From Fuerstiella sp041398845 (GTDB lineage Bacteria > Planctomycetota > Planctomycetia > Planctomycetales > Planctomycetaceae): 64,000 nucleotides of DNA. Below, piece by piece: positions 1-11,600 of this stretch. Location of the stretch: the NCBI GenBank assembly GCA_041398845.1, contig JAWKTZ010000006.1, positions 1,302,001 through 1,366,000 of the forward strand. Reading direction: 5' to 3'. Made by a program: the position numbers and the translations under genes. The notes under the pieces are model-generated. The model saw nothing but the letters and a program-made list of their open reading frames with translations, was not told the DNA's origin and did no database searches. How positions within the stretch are numbered: the first letter of the stretch is position 1; each line of letters starts with the position of its first letter.

Positions 1-2559
1 GTCCACACTTTCCGCAGCAGCCGGAAGCGGCACGGTGGATGATGCCTGCTGACACAGATACCACAACCGCTGCCATTCCCAACCGCGATGATCTTCGTCG
101 TCAGTGGTCAGAGGCTGGCATTGTTGCAGAAGAATGCGAGCCTGATCGTAGGCGTTTTCTTCGATGCGTGCCGCGGCCGAACCTATGCGAGCCACATAGG
201 CTTCGTACGCTTCGGCTCGACGCGCCTGTTCGGCTTCGCGTTTCTTTTCTTCGGCCAGCATCCGCTGCTGTTCGGCCAGATCTTTTTGTTCTTCGGCGAT
301 CTTTTTCTGGCGGAGCGATTCGGCAGCGGCCTGTACGGCCCGCATTTCCTGAGTCTTTGCTTTGGCTTCGCTGGCTTTTGCCAGCATTTCCTGGCGTTGC
401 GCTTCGGCGGCGGCGTCGACCGCATTCTGACGTTGCCGTTCGGCTTCCTGTGCACTGTCGACCGCTTTTTGGCGTTGAACTTCGACCTTTTCTTTTTCTT
501 TGATCACCTGATCGCGTGCATCTTCGGCCAGTTGGCGTTGCTCTTCAGCCACGCCCTGTTGACGAACGGCTTCTTCCTTCTGGAAAATCGCTTCGCTGCG
601 TTCTTTGTTGATCCACACGGCCGCTCCGCTGACCACCACAAACAACAGTCCCGCCAGACCAACGCCAACTCGACGGTAGGTTTTGGCTCGCTGCTGACGA
701 AGTTCGCGCTGACGAGCTGCTTCAACGATGTCAGCGTGCAGTGCGGCGTGCGGCGGCAGCGACACATTCAGGAGGCTGCTGGCGAGATCGTAGTCGCCTT
801 TGGCCTGAGCGGCTGAGGCATATTCGAACTGTGTGGTTTGAAGTTCCGCAACAGCCGTTTCGTTACCGTCCCACAGTTCGATCGCCTGGCGAAAGCCGAA
901 CAACGCTTCATTGAAATCATCGTAGGCCGCTGACTGGCGAGCATCCTGCAGATGCTGAGTGGCTCGATCGGAAAGATGAATGCTTTCGGAGTGTGACTGA
1001 TACTGCCGCACGGCTTCCTGAAACTCGATGACGCTGGAATAGCGCATTCGAGGATCCGTCTTCATGGCCTTGCGAGCAATGTTGATCAACTCACCGGATT
1101 TCTCCGTCGGTTGAATGATATTGTGAGCGGCCGCGTGAATGCAGTTCATTTCCGCAGTACTGCGATGCGGCTTCAGGCCAGTCGCGATTTCGTACAGGAT
1201 GGCACCCAGCAGATACACATCACTGCGGATGCCGATTTTGGGAAGCGGTCCCAGAATCATCTCCGGAGCCATATATGCCGGCGTTCCACCGATGTCCGGC
1301 ACTTGCACGATACCTCCGAAGCGGCGTTCCAGATCAATCGGCATGGCCAGGCCCCAGTCCATGACCAGCACCTCGCCGAATTCTCCCAGCATCGTGTTTT
1401 CGGGCTTCAGGTCGCGGTGCAGAATGCCCTTCGAATGAGCGAACGCAACCGCATCGGCCACACGCATCAGGATCTGCAGATTTTCGTCGAGCGACTTTTC
1501 GCCGATGACGTTTTTCCAGGGTGTCCCCTGAACTCGTTTCATGGCATAAAAGAATGCTCCACTGGCATCGCGGCCCACATCATAAATGGGAACGATGTTG
1601 GGATGTTCCAGGTCGCCCGTGACGCAGGCTTCAGACAGAAACTTATTGCGAGCATCGTCATTTTTTTCTGTGCCCGGCTTCAGCATCTTGACCGCGACCG
1701 TACGGTCGATGGATGCCTGACGAGCCGCATAGACGACTCCCATGCCGCCTTTGCCCAGCAGAGTGATCAGGTCGTAATCGGACGGGTTGCGATTGGCTTC
1801 CGCGTCCTCGGACGAACGCATGCTGCGCGGCTGAATGACCAGCGTGGAATCGGCCACAGCCGACTGCGGAAGATTCAGCTTCAGTGATGTTTCGTCAGTG
1901 ACACCGGGCTGAGACACGGCGAAGGACCACGCTTCGTCGTACTGGCCGATCCGAGTTGCCTGATCGGCGGGATCGCCACTGCCCGGAAAGGTTGGATCTT
2001 CGGGGCCAGCAGCCGATGACGCTGCATGAGGCAGAAAGGTGGCGTCGGCATTGGGATTGGCTTGGATGTCGGCCGTTGGGATAAACGTGGCATCGCCGTC
2101 CGAGTCTTGATCAGGAACGTACGTCGCATCAGGATCGTTGTCTGTCGGCGAACCAGGCGGCACAAATGTCTGACCAGCGTCCTGCTCGAGTGCCGGCTCA
2201 GACATCGCGCCATGATCGTCGCCGTCGAGCACCTCGGCGATCACTGTCTCTTCGACAATGACGTCGGCCGTATTCTGCACCGTGTCGGAATCGCTGCCGG
2301 CAATCAGCGTGTTGTCGTCCTGTTCAGTTTCGTCCTGATCGTCGAATGCGAACAGAACATCGTCGTCATCAGACAGTTCATCGTTTTCGGGTAATGACGG
2401 TTCGTCCGACAGGAATGCGGAGTCTTCCGAGACCGCATCGGTGCCCGACCACGGCGCATACGATCGCACATCGACCAGACTGCGGTGGCAAACTGGACAA
2501 GTTTCGGCGGCCGCCTGATCGTCGTTGAGTTCCGCGTGGCAATGGGGACAAGTCGTCAT
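1..2559 (-). CDS. Membrane Ser/Thr protein kinase with N-terminal zinc ribbon (partial)
   Basis: Signal-transducing kinase expected to phosphorylate Ser/Thr of unknown partners. Translation from the ATG at 2559 gives 853 residues with no stop before the window edge, so the C-terminus is missing. It opens with a small zinc ribbon (CPHC...CPVC, residues 4-26), then an acidic, low-complexity stretch with repeated T-(F/Y)-x-P motifs. The kinase domain spans about 262-530: glycine loop GKGGMG near 269, VAVK lysine, HRDLKPEN near 381, DWG in place of DFG near 401, and GTPAYMAPE. One membrane helix lies near 630-650, followed by a Glu/Gln/Ala-rich coiled coil to about 830. Planctomycete kinases of this build often end in WD40 or similar repeats, which would lie off the left edge. 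It is downstream of and collinear with the giant surface protein gene, 125 bases away. Identification as a kinase is firm; its target is unknown. Confidence 0.93.
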   Translation of the reverse strand, partial: MTTCPHCHAELNDDQAAAETCPVCHRSLVDVRSYAPWSGTDAVSEDSAFLSDEPSLPENDELSDDDDVLFAFDDQDETEQDDNTLIAGSDSDTVQNTADVIVEETVIAEVLDGDDHGAMSEPALEQDAGQTFVPPGSPTDNDPDATYVPDQDSDGDATFIPTADIQANPNADATFLPHAASSAAGPEDPTFPGSGDPADQATRIGQYDEAWSFAVSQPGVTDETSLKLNLPQSAVADSTLVIQPRSMRSSEDAEANRNPSDYDLITLLGKGGMGVVYAARQASIDRTVAVKMLKPGTEKNDDARNKFLSEACVTGDLEHPNIVPIYDVGRDASGAFFYAMKRVQGTPWKNVIGEKSLDENLQILMRVADAVAFAHSKGILHRDLKPENTMLGEFGEVLVMDWGLAMPIDLERRFGGIVQVPDIGGTPAYMAPEMILGPLPKIGIRSDVYLLGAILYEIATGLKPHRSTAEMNCIHAAAHNIIQPTEKSGELINIARKAMKTDPRMRYSSVIEFQEAVRQYQSHSESIHLSDRATQHLQDARQSAAYDDFNEALFGFRQAIELWDGNETAVAELQTTQFEYASAAQAKGDYDLASSLLNVSLPPHAALHADIVEAARQRELRQQRAKTYRRVGVGLAGLLFVVVSGAAVWINKERSEAIFQKEEAVRQQGVAEEQRQLAEDARDQVIKEKEKVEVQRQKAVDSAQEAERQRQNAVDAAAEAQRQEMLAKASEAKAKTQEMRAVQAAAESLRQKKIAEEQKDLAEQQRMLAEEKKREAEQARRAEAYEAYVARIGSAAARIEENAYDQARILLQQCQPLTTDDEDHRGWEWQRLWYLCQQASSTVPLPAAAESVD

Positions 2560-2684
2560 GATTTACACACCTGATTGTTTTCGCTTAACTACAAACGCGA
2601 ACTGTCGCCGAAACTGGATGACACCGATGCTGCATGGGCGAATGGATTGTTGAAGACTTAAGAAGTCTGTTCCGAGTCCCGTCC
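2560..2684. other. Intergenic gap with a small hairpin
   Basis: Short gap between the end of the giant surface protein gene and the kinase start, both on the minus strand. A perfect 6-bp stem with a 3-base loop (AGACTT AAG AAGTCT, 2654-2668) sits 17 bases past the giant gene's stop codon. It has no T-run on either side, so it is a weak terminator candidate only. Confidence 0.3.
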
Positions 2685-5600
2685 TCACTTCGCATGCCTC
2701 CTTATCAGAATTCCCGTGCGAGTGAGCGATGTGTCGGCGTCTTCTGTGGTTGGCGGCTGAGTCAACAGTTGAGCGGCGCGCTGGATGGCGGCCGTTCGCG
2801 GGTGAAACGGGTTCCCGTGGTTAATTGACGATACCGTTGGGTCAGTTGTGGGCGGGTCATTGACGATCGGATCGTTTTCCACATCCGGAGCCGCCACTGC
2901 CGTGTCTTCTGAAGGAATCAAAGTCGGAACGATGTGGTGATCACGAACGTTGAGTTCGAACAGCGTCTGATTCGATTCCAGTCCGGCGTCCCGATACTGG
3001 ATGCGATACACGTTGTTGGGGAACTTTTTGAAGGTTGCGATGACTTCGTCGTTGTCCAGCATTTCCAGTGACAGTGGAATCTTCGGCCCCAGAGTTCCGT
3101 CGGGACGCACGATCTGAAAAAACAGTTCTTCTTCTTCCAGGTTGGTGCCTTCCAGCAAGTCAGCGATCTGCAACAGGTCTTCTTCCAGCTCCTGAAAGCT
3201 GTTGTCGTCAGGGGAATGATCAGTTGCCGTCGTTTCGGTGTTTGAATTCGAAGGCGGCAATGGCAGCAGTCCGAACGATGTGTTGATGAATGTGGGGGCG
3301 ACGTCGTCAGGCGCGCTGTCGCTGCCTGGCACCTGATTTCTGCCGCCCGAAAAGTAACCAGCCGTCACACCGGTTCCCGGATCTCCGTCCGCCGGGCCAC
3401 CGATGCCCTGCGTATCGTTGATGAATGTGGACACCAGACTTGCGACATTGTTGACTTGCAACGCACTGCCGGTCCCACTGCCGGCTTCGCCCAAACCGAC
3501 CTGAAACCGTTCTCCACCTTCCACGGCGGTGTCGTTCTGGATCGGCAAAGCGACGCGAATCGGTGCCATGGCGTCGCCATCAGACTGTGATACAAACGTT
3601 AAGGTGCCGGTCACCGAATCGAAGTTCAGGTCACCGCGACCCGCGACAGCGGCAGCCAGTTGGTCAAACAGATCAACGATGTTGCTGGTGGTGTCGCCGA
3701 CATCATTGCCGTCCGTGTCGATGTCAGCCTGAGTGACTCGCACAGTTGCCGTTTCGCCCGATCCAAAATCTCCTGCCAGCCGGATTTCGAATTCAGCCAG
3801 TCCGCCTTCATCCACAGTGGTTGTCCCGAGTATGCTCCATTCGCCGGGGCCGTCCGAATCCAGCAGAACGGTCTGCGAAGTATAGACACTCCCTTCGCCT
3901 CCAAAAATTACGGGGGCCAGAAACGTACTGCCCGCAGGATTCTGCAACGTTGTTTCCAGAACTTCGGGGCCTTCGATGTAGCCGTCCACTGCGATGGGAA
4001 GTCGAATCGACAGGGTTCGCATGGAATCGCCATCGGCTTCTGCAGCGAAGTGAATCGTCAGCGGCCCAGTGCCCGTGACCGTCACGTCCGGATCGATCTC
4101 CGCTGCTGCTCGAACTGCATCGACAAACGCAACGGATTGCCCCGGAGCAATCCCCAGTTCTTTCAACGATTCCGGCGAGATATCCAGTTCGACCGTTGCC
4201 GTTTCGTCGCTCCCGAAGGTTCCCTGCAATGACAGCTCAAACACGGCATCATCGCCTTCTGCTGTGGATTCGTCCGCGCCGTTCATCTGAGTCAGCATCC
4301 AGACCGCCGGGCCATCGTTGTCTGCGATTGCCACATCGACACTGCCTGCCGTTGTCGAGCCCGTGGTCGGAATTCCGTCAGCGGTCGTCAGACCGGTGAC
4401 GCTCACAGTCAGCGTCTCCGTCCTTTCGATCAACAGGTCATCCAGCGTCGAAAGACTCAGCACCGCCGGCGACATCACCGCACCTTCGGTCGGCGCAGTA
4501 TAGATGATGCTGCCAATCGTCAGGTCCGATCGCGATTCCACCAATGCCTGAATTGCGATGTCAATATCCGACACATCTGCCGTGCTGCCCAGACTGTTGG
4601 TGGATGCGTCGACGTCGAAATGAGCCGACACTCCGACACCGAATTCTGCCGGACCGCTTTCGTCTTCGTTCAGCAATTCGATCCCGAACAAAGCCACATC
4701 GCCTTCGACAATCGCTGTCGTCAATGCCTGAATCCTGACCACAGCCGTGTCGTCCATCAGGATCGTACCAATGCCCTGACCATCGCCGATCTGCACATCG
4801 CGACCACCGCTCTGCACATTGCTGAGATTCACCACAAAGCGCTCGTTTTGTTCAATACGCTGATCGCCCGACACCTGAACCGTAAACGTTCTGGCGGTGT
4901 CGCCCGGAGCGAATGTCAGAGTCTCTGAGCGTGCCGTGAAATCCTCGGCCCCCGCGACTTCGGTGATATCAGTGCTGGTGAAGAACCCCGTTTCCACATC
5001 GACGGTGACCGTTGTGTCGACAACGCCATTCAGAGTCACCGTGAACGTGAACTCGGTCATTCCCTGATCGCCTTCCAAGGCTGTGACATCGTCAATCGTC
5101 AATGTCGCGGTGCCGGAACCGGCATCGTTGTCAATGATGGTGAGCGTCCCGGTGTCGGTCACGTCAACGCTGTAACCTTCGGCTCCGAAAACAGACAGCG
5201 ACGCCGTGAAGTGTTCGGTCGCTTCAATCAAATCATCATCAGTGATGTTGACCACAACAGCTTGAGGTGTCGCGGAACCCGCAGTGAAGACGACCGATGA
5301 ATTGACGATGCTGTAGTCACCGGATGCCGGTAGGACGAGTTCAATTGTTGTGTCAACATCAAGCACGTTGTTCAGCGAAATGATAAACGTCGCCGTGCCG
5401 ACGTCTTCGCTGACGATCACGTCGTCAATCGTGAAGGTGGCCGTGTCGTTGTCGACAATCGTGACCGCACCGGTATCGGTGGCGTCCACGCTGTAACCTT
5501 CGGCTCCGAAGACGGTCAGCGACGCTGTCAACGTTTCGCTGGCTTCCACGATGTTGTCATCGGTCGCCGTGATGGTGACGGTTTTCGAAGTCTCCCCGGC

Positions 5601-8600
5601 CGCGAAGGTGACTGTTGGCGAAGCGATGGTGGCATCGGTCCCGTTTCCGCTTAGATTCACGGCGACATCCACAGCGCGGTCGATCTGCTGGTCCAGCGAA
5701 ATGGTAAACGTCCTGCTGCCGCCTTCTGTGACAGTCACGTCATTGATGGTGAATGTGGCCGTGTCGTTGTCGATGATCGTGACCTCGGCGGTGTCGGACA
5801 CGTCGGTGGAATACCCTTCGGCTCCAAAGACGGTCAGCGACGCCGTCAACGTTTCGCTGGCTTCCACGATGTTGTCGTCCGTGGCAGCGATAATGACGGT
5901 CTTCGATGTTTCACCGGCGGCGAACGTCACCGTGGGCGAAACAATCGACGCTTCGCTGCCGTCGCCCGACAGGTTCACTGTGACATCAACGGCGGTATCG
6001 ATCTCGTGGTCCAGCAAAATCGTCAGCACCGTGCTGCCGCCTTCGGTCACCGTTACGTCGTTGATCGTGAACGTTGCTGTGTCGTTGTCGATGACGGTGA
6101 CCTCGGCCGTGTCGGACACGTCGGTGGAATACCCTTCGGCTCTAAAGACGGTCAGTGACGCCGTCAACGTTTCGCTGGCTTCCACGATGTTGTCTTCGGT
6201 CGCCGCGATGGTGACGGTTTTCGAAGTCTCCCCGGCCGCGAAGGTGACTGTAGGCGAAGCGATGGTGGCATCGGTCCTGTCTCCGCTCAGATTCACCGTG
6301 ACATCCACAGCGCGGTCGATCTGCTGGTCGAGCGAAATCGTAAACGTCGTGCTGCCGCCTTCTGTGACAGTCACGTCGTTGATGGTGAAGGTGGCTGTGT
6401 CATTGTCCAGAATCGTGACTTCCGTGGAATTCACCGCACCAATGCTGGCGTTGCTGACGTCGATCACCGACAGCAGGATGGTTTCGCTGAGTTCGCCAAC
6501 GTCGTCATCGAAGATCGGCAGAGTCACGGTTTTGGAAGATTCACCGGCGGCGAACACGACATCAAGCGGAAACGACGCGGCATCAAAATCGGCCGCAGAA
6601 CCGGTTGCCGTCGCTGTTCCTCCAGTGAGCGAAACTCGCACGACGGATTCCGTCAGACTGTCGCCGGTGCGAGTCAGCGTGACCTGCATGCTGTTGCCCG
6701 CTGCTTCACCGATGGCGTAGGTGGCCGCAGTGAATTCGATTGTGGGAGCATTCACCGTCACGACAAACGAATCCGTGAGACTGGCTCCATCATTATCGGC
6801 CACGGTGATACTGACGGTGTAAACTCCACTGGCTGCGAAGGTGTGAGACAGATTAAAGCTGCGTGCTCCGATTGCCGGATTCAGCGTTTCATCCGTCGTG
6901 CCGTCGCCGTCGTAGTCGATCGATATCGTATGAGCATCCAGTAAACCGGGATCAATGAAACTGACGGTTCTTGAGAATGCACCGGCCGCTGTCGCCGCGA
7001 CAGTTTCGTTAACTCCGGCGTCAAACAACGGCGTCACGTTGGTGACGGTCAGATCGAAGGCTACCGTCGCAGTCGCTCCATCGCTGTCCGTTGCCGTGAT
7101 TGTCACGGGACCGGAATTGTCCGGGCCGTCGGTGGTGTCATACGACCAGTTCCACGTTCCAACGCCCTGAGTGACCGAACCAATCGACGCCGTGATCGTG
7201 ACCACGTCATCCCCGACATCGTCAAAAACGCCGCTGTTCGTGGCTGTCGTTCCTTCTTCCGCAGTGACGAACGCATTGGTCGCGACGACTGTCGGTGCCA
7301 CGTTGTTGACGGTGATGTCAGCGCTTGTGGTGCTGAACAGCCCGCCCGAATCCGTGACCCTCAGACCAACGGATTGTATCGCCGGGCCATCCAGCGCAGT
7401 GAACGTTGTTGTGATTCCGATGGCATCATCGAATTGTCCGTCGCCGTCCAGATCCCATTCGAATGTCAGGTTTGAATCGGCGTCCTGAGCATCCGAACTG
7501 CCACTGGCATTCAGTGTCACCTCAGAACCTTCATTCACGACATACGGCCCACCCGCGTCGGCAATGGGAGCGGTGTTACCGATGGCTCGCTCCAGTGTCA
7601 CATCATTTCCGTCGCCGCCGAGATAGCTCAGGACATAATTTTCTCCGTTCAGAATCACGGTCGCCCCTTCAGCCGCACTTCCTCCGTTTACGCTGGCAAA
7701 AGCACCGGTCACTGCTTCGGTACCATCGTTTTCGATCAGTACAATTTCCATGCCGACGCTGGTTGAGAAGCTGGTGTCCACGGCAAGCTGAAGGCTGGTC
7801 GCCAATTCCAGTTTTCCGGCGACGATGATCTGTTCATGCAGAGTGTCCGCGTCTGTTCCGGCCAGCCTGAGTGTCAGTATGTCTGAGGCATCGTCGCCGA
7901 TGACAATCACAGGATCGGGTTGCGTCGACGACGTGACGTCCAGCGTGAGGCGGCGAATGGTTTCAATCTCCGCAGTCACCGGATCATCGGGATCGTATGT
8001 GCCGAATGTCACGCTGCCGTTGAAAAAGACTCCGGAACCCAAATCTGACAGGGTGACGTTTTCACAGAGAACCACGTCCTGATTGAATGTCGTGCCTGAT
8101 CCGCTTCCGGTACTGCCACCCAGCGGAACAATGCCATCGACCGTGATGTCGCCGCAGATTTCGACGATGCCGCCGCCGTTAAAGATGAGCCCCGACGAGC
8201 TCGGCAGATAGACATCGTCGATGACTCGAGTGATGCTGTCAGCCCCCGGAGCATCAATGATCACGTTGGTGGCTCCCAGCAGTGCCAGTTCCGTGTCGGA
8301 CAGATGAAACTGCCCAGCGACAAGTCCAGGCGTACCGCTCTGGCCAAACACCACATAAACAGATCCAGGTGATTCAGGCCGATATCCGAAATACGAATTG
8401 AACGGAGCGCCCGCCGCCAGGTCGTCGATGCCATCGCCATTGATGTCACCTGCACCAGTCACGGCATAGCCCAGGCGTTCGAACGGGTCAGGGCCGGTCA
8501 GCGTGAAGCCGCGGCTGCCGAGACTATTTGCAGAGAGTGCGGCGGCGAAGGGTTGATCGACCGCTCCGTCGTTGTCAGTATCCGTATCCTGACCGAACAC

Positions 8601-11600
8601 AACATGCACAGCTCCGGTGCGGGTGGAGTAGTTCTCGCCAGTCGTCGGAGCTCCAATCAGCAGATCATCGAAGCCATCGCCGTTGATGTCGCCGGCAGAG
8701 TTGATGTCAAGTTTTCCGCCTTCTGCTCCGAATGCATCGATATCGCCGACAAAGAATCCGTTGCTGCCGTTCAGATTGCTGAGCTGAATTTTGCTGTCAC
8801 CAGTGGCACCGACCGCTTCACCAAACGTATCCAGAGCCCGCAGGTTGGCTGCACCTCCAAACACCACGTAAACTCGTGAATTAAATCCGGTCCCGTCGAC
8901 ACCCGCCGCATAGGGTGCTCCGATAGCCAGATCCCGGAATCCGTCGCCATTCAGATCTCCGATGACCGCCACCTCGGGACTTGCGTTTTCATTCGACGGC
9001 CCCTGCAGTCGCAGGCTGTAAAGATCGTTGGCATCGATTTGACCATCGGCTGGGCCCAGAGCCGCATCCAGGTCTGCCAGATCCTCACCAAACAGCACAT
9101 AGGTGAATCCGACGGGGCTCGACGAATCATACCCGAAACTTCCCAGAATAAGATCATCCGTGCCATCGCCCGTGATATCACCAACGGCCACCGAACGAAT
9201 GTTGTTCGACGTGCTGATGATCATCCCGGTCGTTTCATCCAGACTGCCGATGTCCAGAACACCGTCAGCGCTGCCATCAATGCTGTCCAGAGCAGTCCGG
9301 GACGTGGCGATATCTCCGGCGGCCCCAAACACGACATACGCTCGGTTGGGGTCTCGGTCATTGACGATCACTAAGTCGCTGTTTCCATCGCCATTGACGT
9401 CTCCCGCCGCCACCCTGGAACCGAATCGATCGCCGCCGTTGGGTCCCGACAGTCGCAGCACGTTTGCGGGAGGTGCTGAGAGATTGATGTCCCCCGACTG
9501 ATGCCCGAACACCAGAAATGCGTCTCCCGATGGTCCTGACGAATCGAATCCGCCGGGTGCCCCAATCAGCAGATCGTCCATCCCATCGCCGTTCATGTCG
9601 CCGACTGCGGTGGCCGAAAGTCCGAGTTGTCCGTCCTGCGTGTTTCCGGTGATTTCAAACCCGCCCGGAAAGCTGCCTTCGGCCCCAACAGGGTTCAGGT
9701 GCTCAAGACTGATGACGCGATCTTCCGGACCAGTGAAGCCAGTTCCATCAAACGTATCCAGAGCTCTCAGATTTGCTTCGCCACCAAAAACAACGAACAC
9801 TCGACCGGCGTTCGAAAAAGTTCCACTGTTGGAATCCGGCACCTGACGAAACGGAGCCGCAATCAGCAGATCGTCAATCCCGTCGCCATTGATGTCCCCA
9901 GCCGACGTGACTTCCAGACCGGTAAAGTCCCAATTCAGCCCGTCCGGAACCGTAAATCGATATGAATCCACATCCGTCACGACTGCCTCAGCCGGAAACC
10001 CACCGCTGCCACCAAGCTGGATCAGTGAATCGTCGACCGAATGCTGAAATGTGATCGAGCCTGCGGCTGCGTCGATGATCCCGGTCAACACGACGTCTGC
10101 GGCGATCACGGTGACGTCGCCGCCTTCGGTTGAGATGTCCGTTGCCTGTTCATAGACGCCCGAACCGGTGCCGTCGTTGTCGGCTCGAATTGTCAGATCT
10201 CCACCGGTGGTCTTGATCGGATTCTGAGCCTGTTGAAGGCGGATGTGACGACCGGCCGTCAGTTGCATCTGGCCGCCGCCGGATTCGACTCCGGCTCGAA
10301 TCACAAGATCCTGTGACGACGAAATCATCAGCAGGCCGTTGGACGTCACGAACGCCGCATTACCACTGTCGCTGCCGTCGCTGTTCACTTCGGTTATGAT
10401 CGTCGCGATGCCATCGACCGCGTCGGACGTTCCGGAGATTTCCAGAGTGCCATTCGAAGCAATGGACGCTCCGCCAAAAACACCCACGCCCACGTCACCG
10501 CTGTCCGTACCCGCGGTGACTCCGTTGAGAGCAACGCTGCCACCGTTGGATGTTTGCAGAACCGTACTGCCGGACAGTACAATCGCGGAATCACTTTCAG
10601 CAACCGCCGTCACCGTGATGTCACCGGACGTGGCGGAAATCGCGGCACTGTTGAATTCAACACCCGCACCGACATAGGTTCCCGGAGCCATCCCGGCTTC
10701 AATGGTGATGCCGCCTCCGTTGGACGTGACGTCACCCGCAATGTTGACTCCGAGACCCAGCGGGTTGGGATTTGCGGCGTCGATGGTCTGACCGCCGGAA
10801 ATCAGGATCTCACCAAACTCGGTCACCACCGTACCGCCGTTGATGTCGACAGCGGTCGCCGAAAAAACCGAACGACCCACGGTGCCGGAAAGAATGATTC
10901 CTCCTGCCACCGGGTCGCCAGCGATGCCAGTCGTTTCCACCCTCACGCCCGATTCGATGGAGACGGCCGCGAAATAGTGATCCAAATCTGTTACGGGGTT
11001 GGCGGTGATCGTGATCGCACCGCTCCCGCTTTCGACGCGCGTGTCGATGCCGGTCAGTCGCACTCCGTAGCCCCGACCCGAACCCGTCAGTTCGACATCG
11101 CCATTGGCGGACTTCACCATCGAACCGAGTTCGACGGTCATCCCCGTCGTGCCGATGTGGATCGCATCGTCGGCGGTTGTCCCCGGATCGTCTGCCTTCA
11201 CAGTGCCGGTGGCCGTAATGTTCCCGGTGCCCGTCGCTTCGACAAGTGCGTTGCTCGTGATGTGAATCCCATGAGCCGTATTTGTGACGCCTCGACCCGC
11301 TTCACCGGTCAGTGTGATGTTCCCATCAACGGCAGTGACTTCGGAGCCAACACCCTGAATCTGTATGCCGTCACTGAACGCTCGGCCATTGCCGCCGGTG
11401 CCAATGATCGTGATGTTTCCCGCGTTTGGACCGGTGCCCAGCGAACGAACGTCGGGACCGTTGAGAATTTCAACACCGATTTGCCACTGATCGTTCACGG
11501 CGTCATTGTCGTTGCCTTCACCCGCCGTGCCGATAATCGTGATGTCGCCGTCGATGGTGCTGATCAGCGAGCCGTCACCGGCATTTCTGCCGATCTTCAC

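Noticed and set aside
5443..6396. Evenly spaced repeats as possible CRISPR array
   Set aside because: Unit length is 318 bp with similarity throughout the unit, in frame with protein modules. There are no short repeats with unique spacers and no cas genes.
5551..6720. Open frame of 389 codons antisense to the Calx-beta modules
   Set aside because: Its periodicity is that of the 318-bp repeat of the opposite strand, and the sequence is a low-complexity Ser/Val/Thr mixture.
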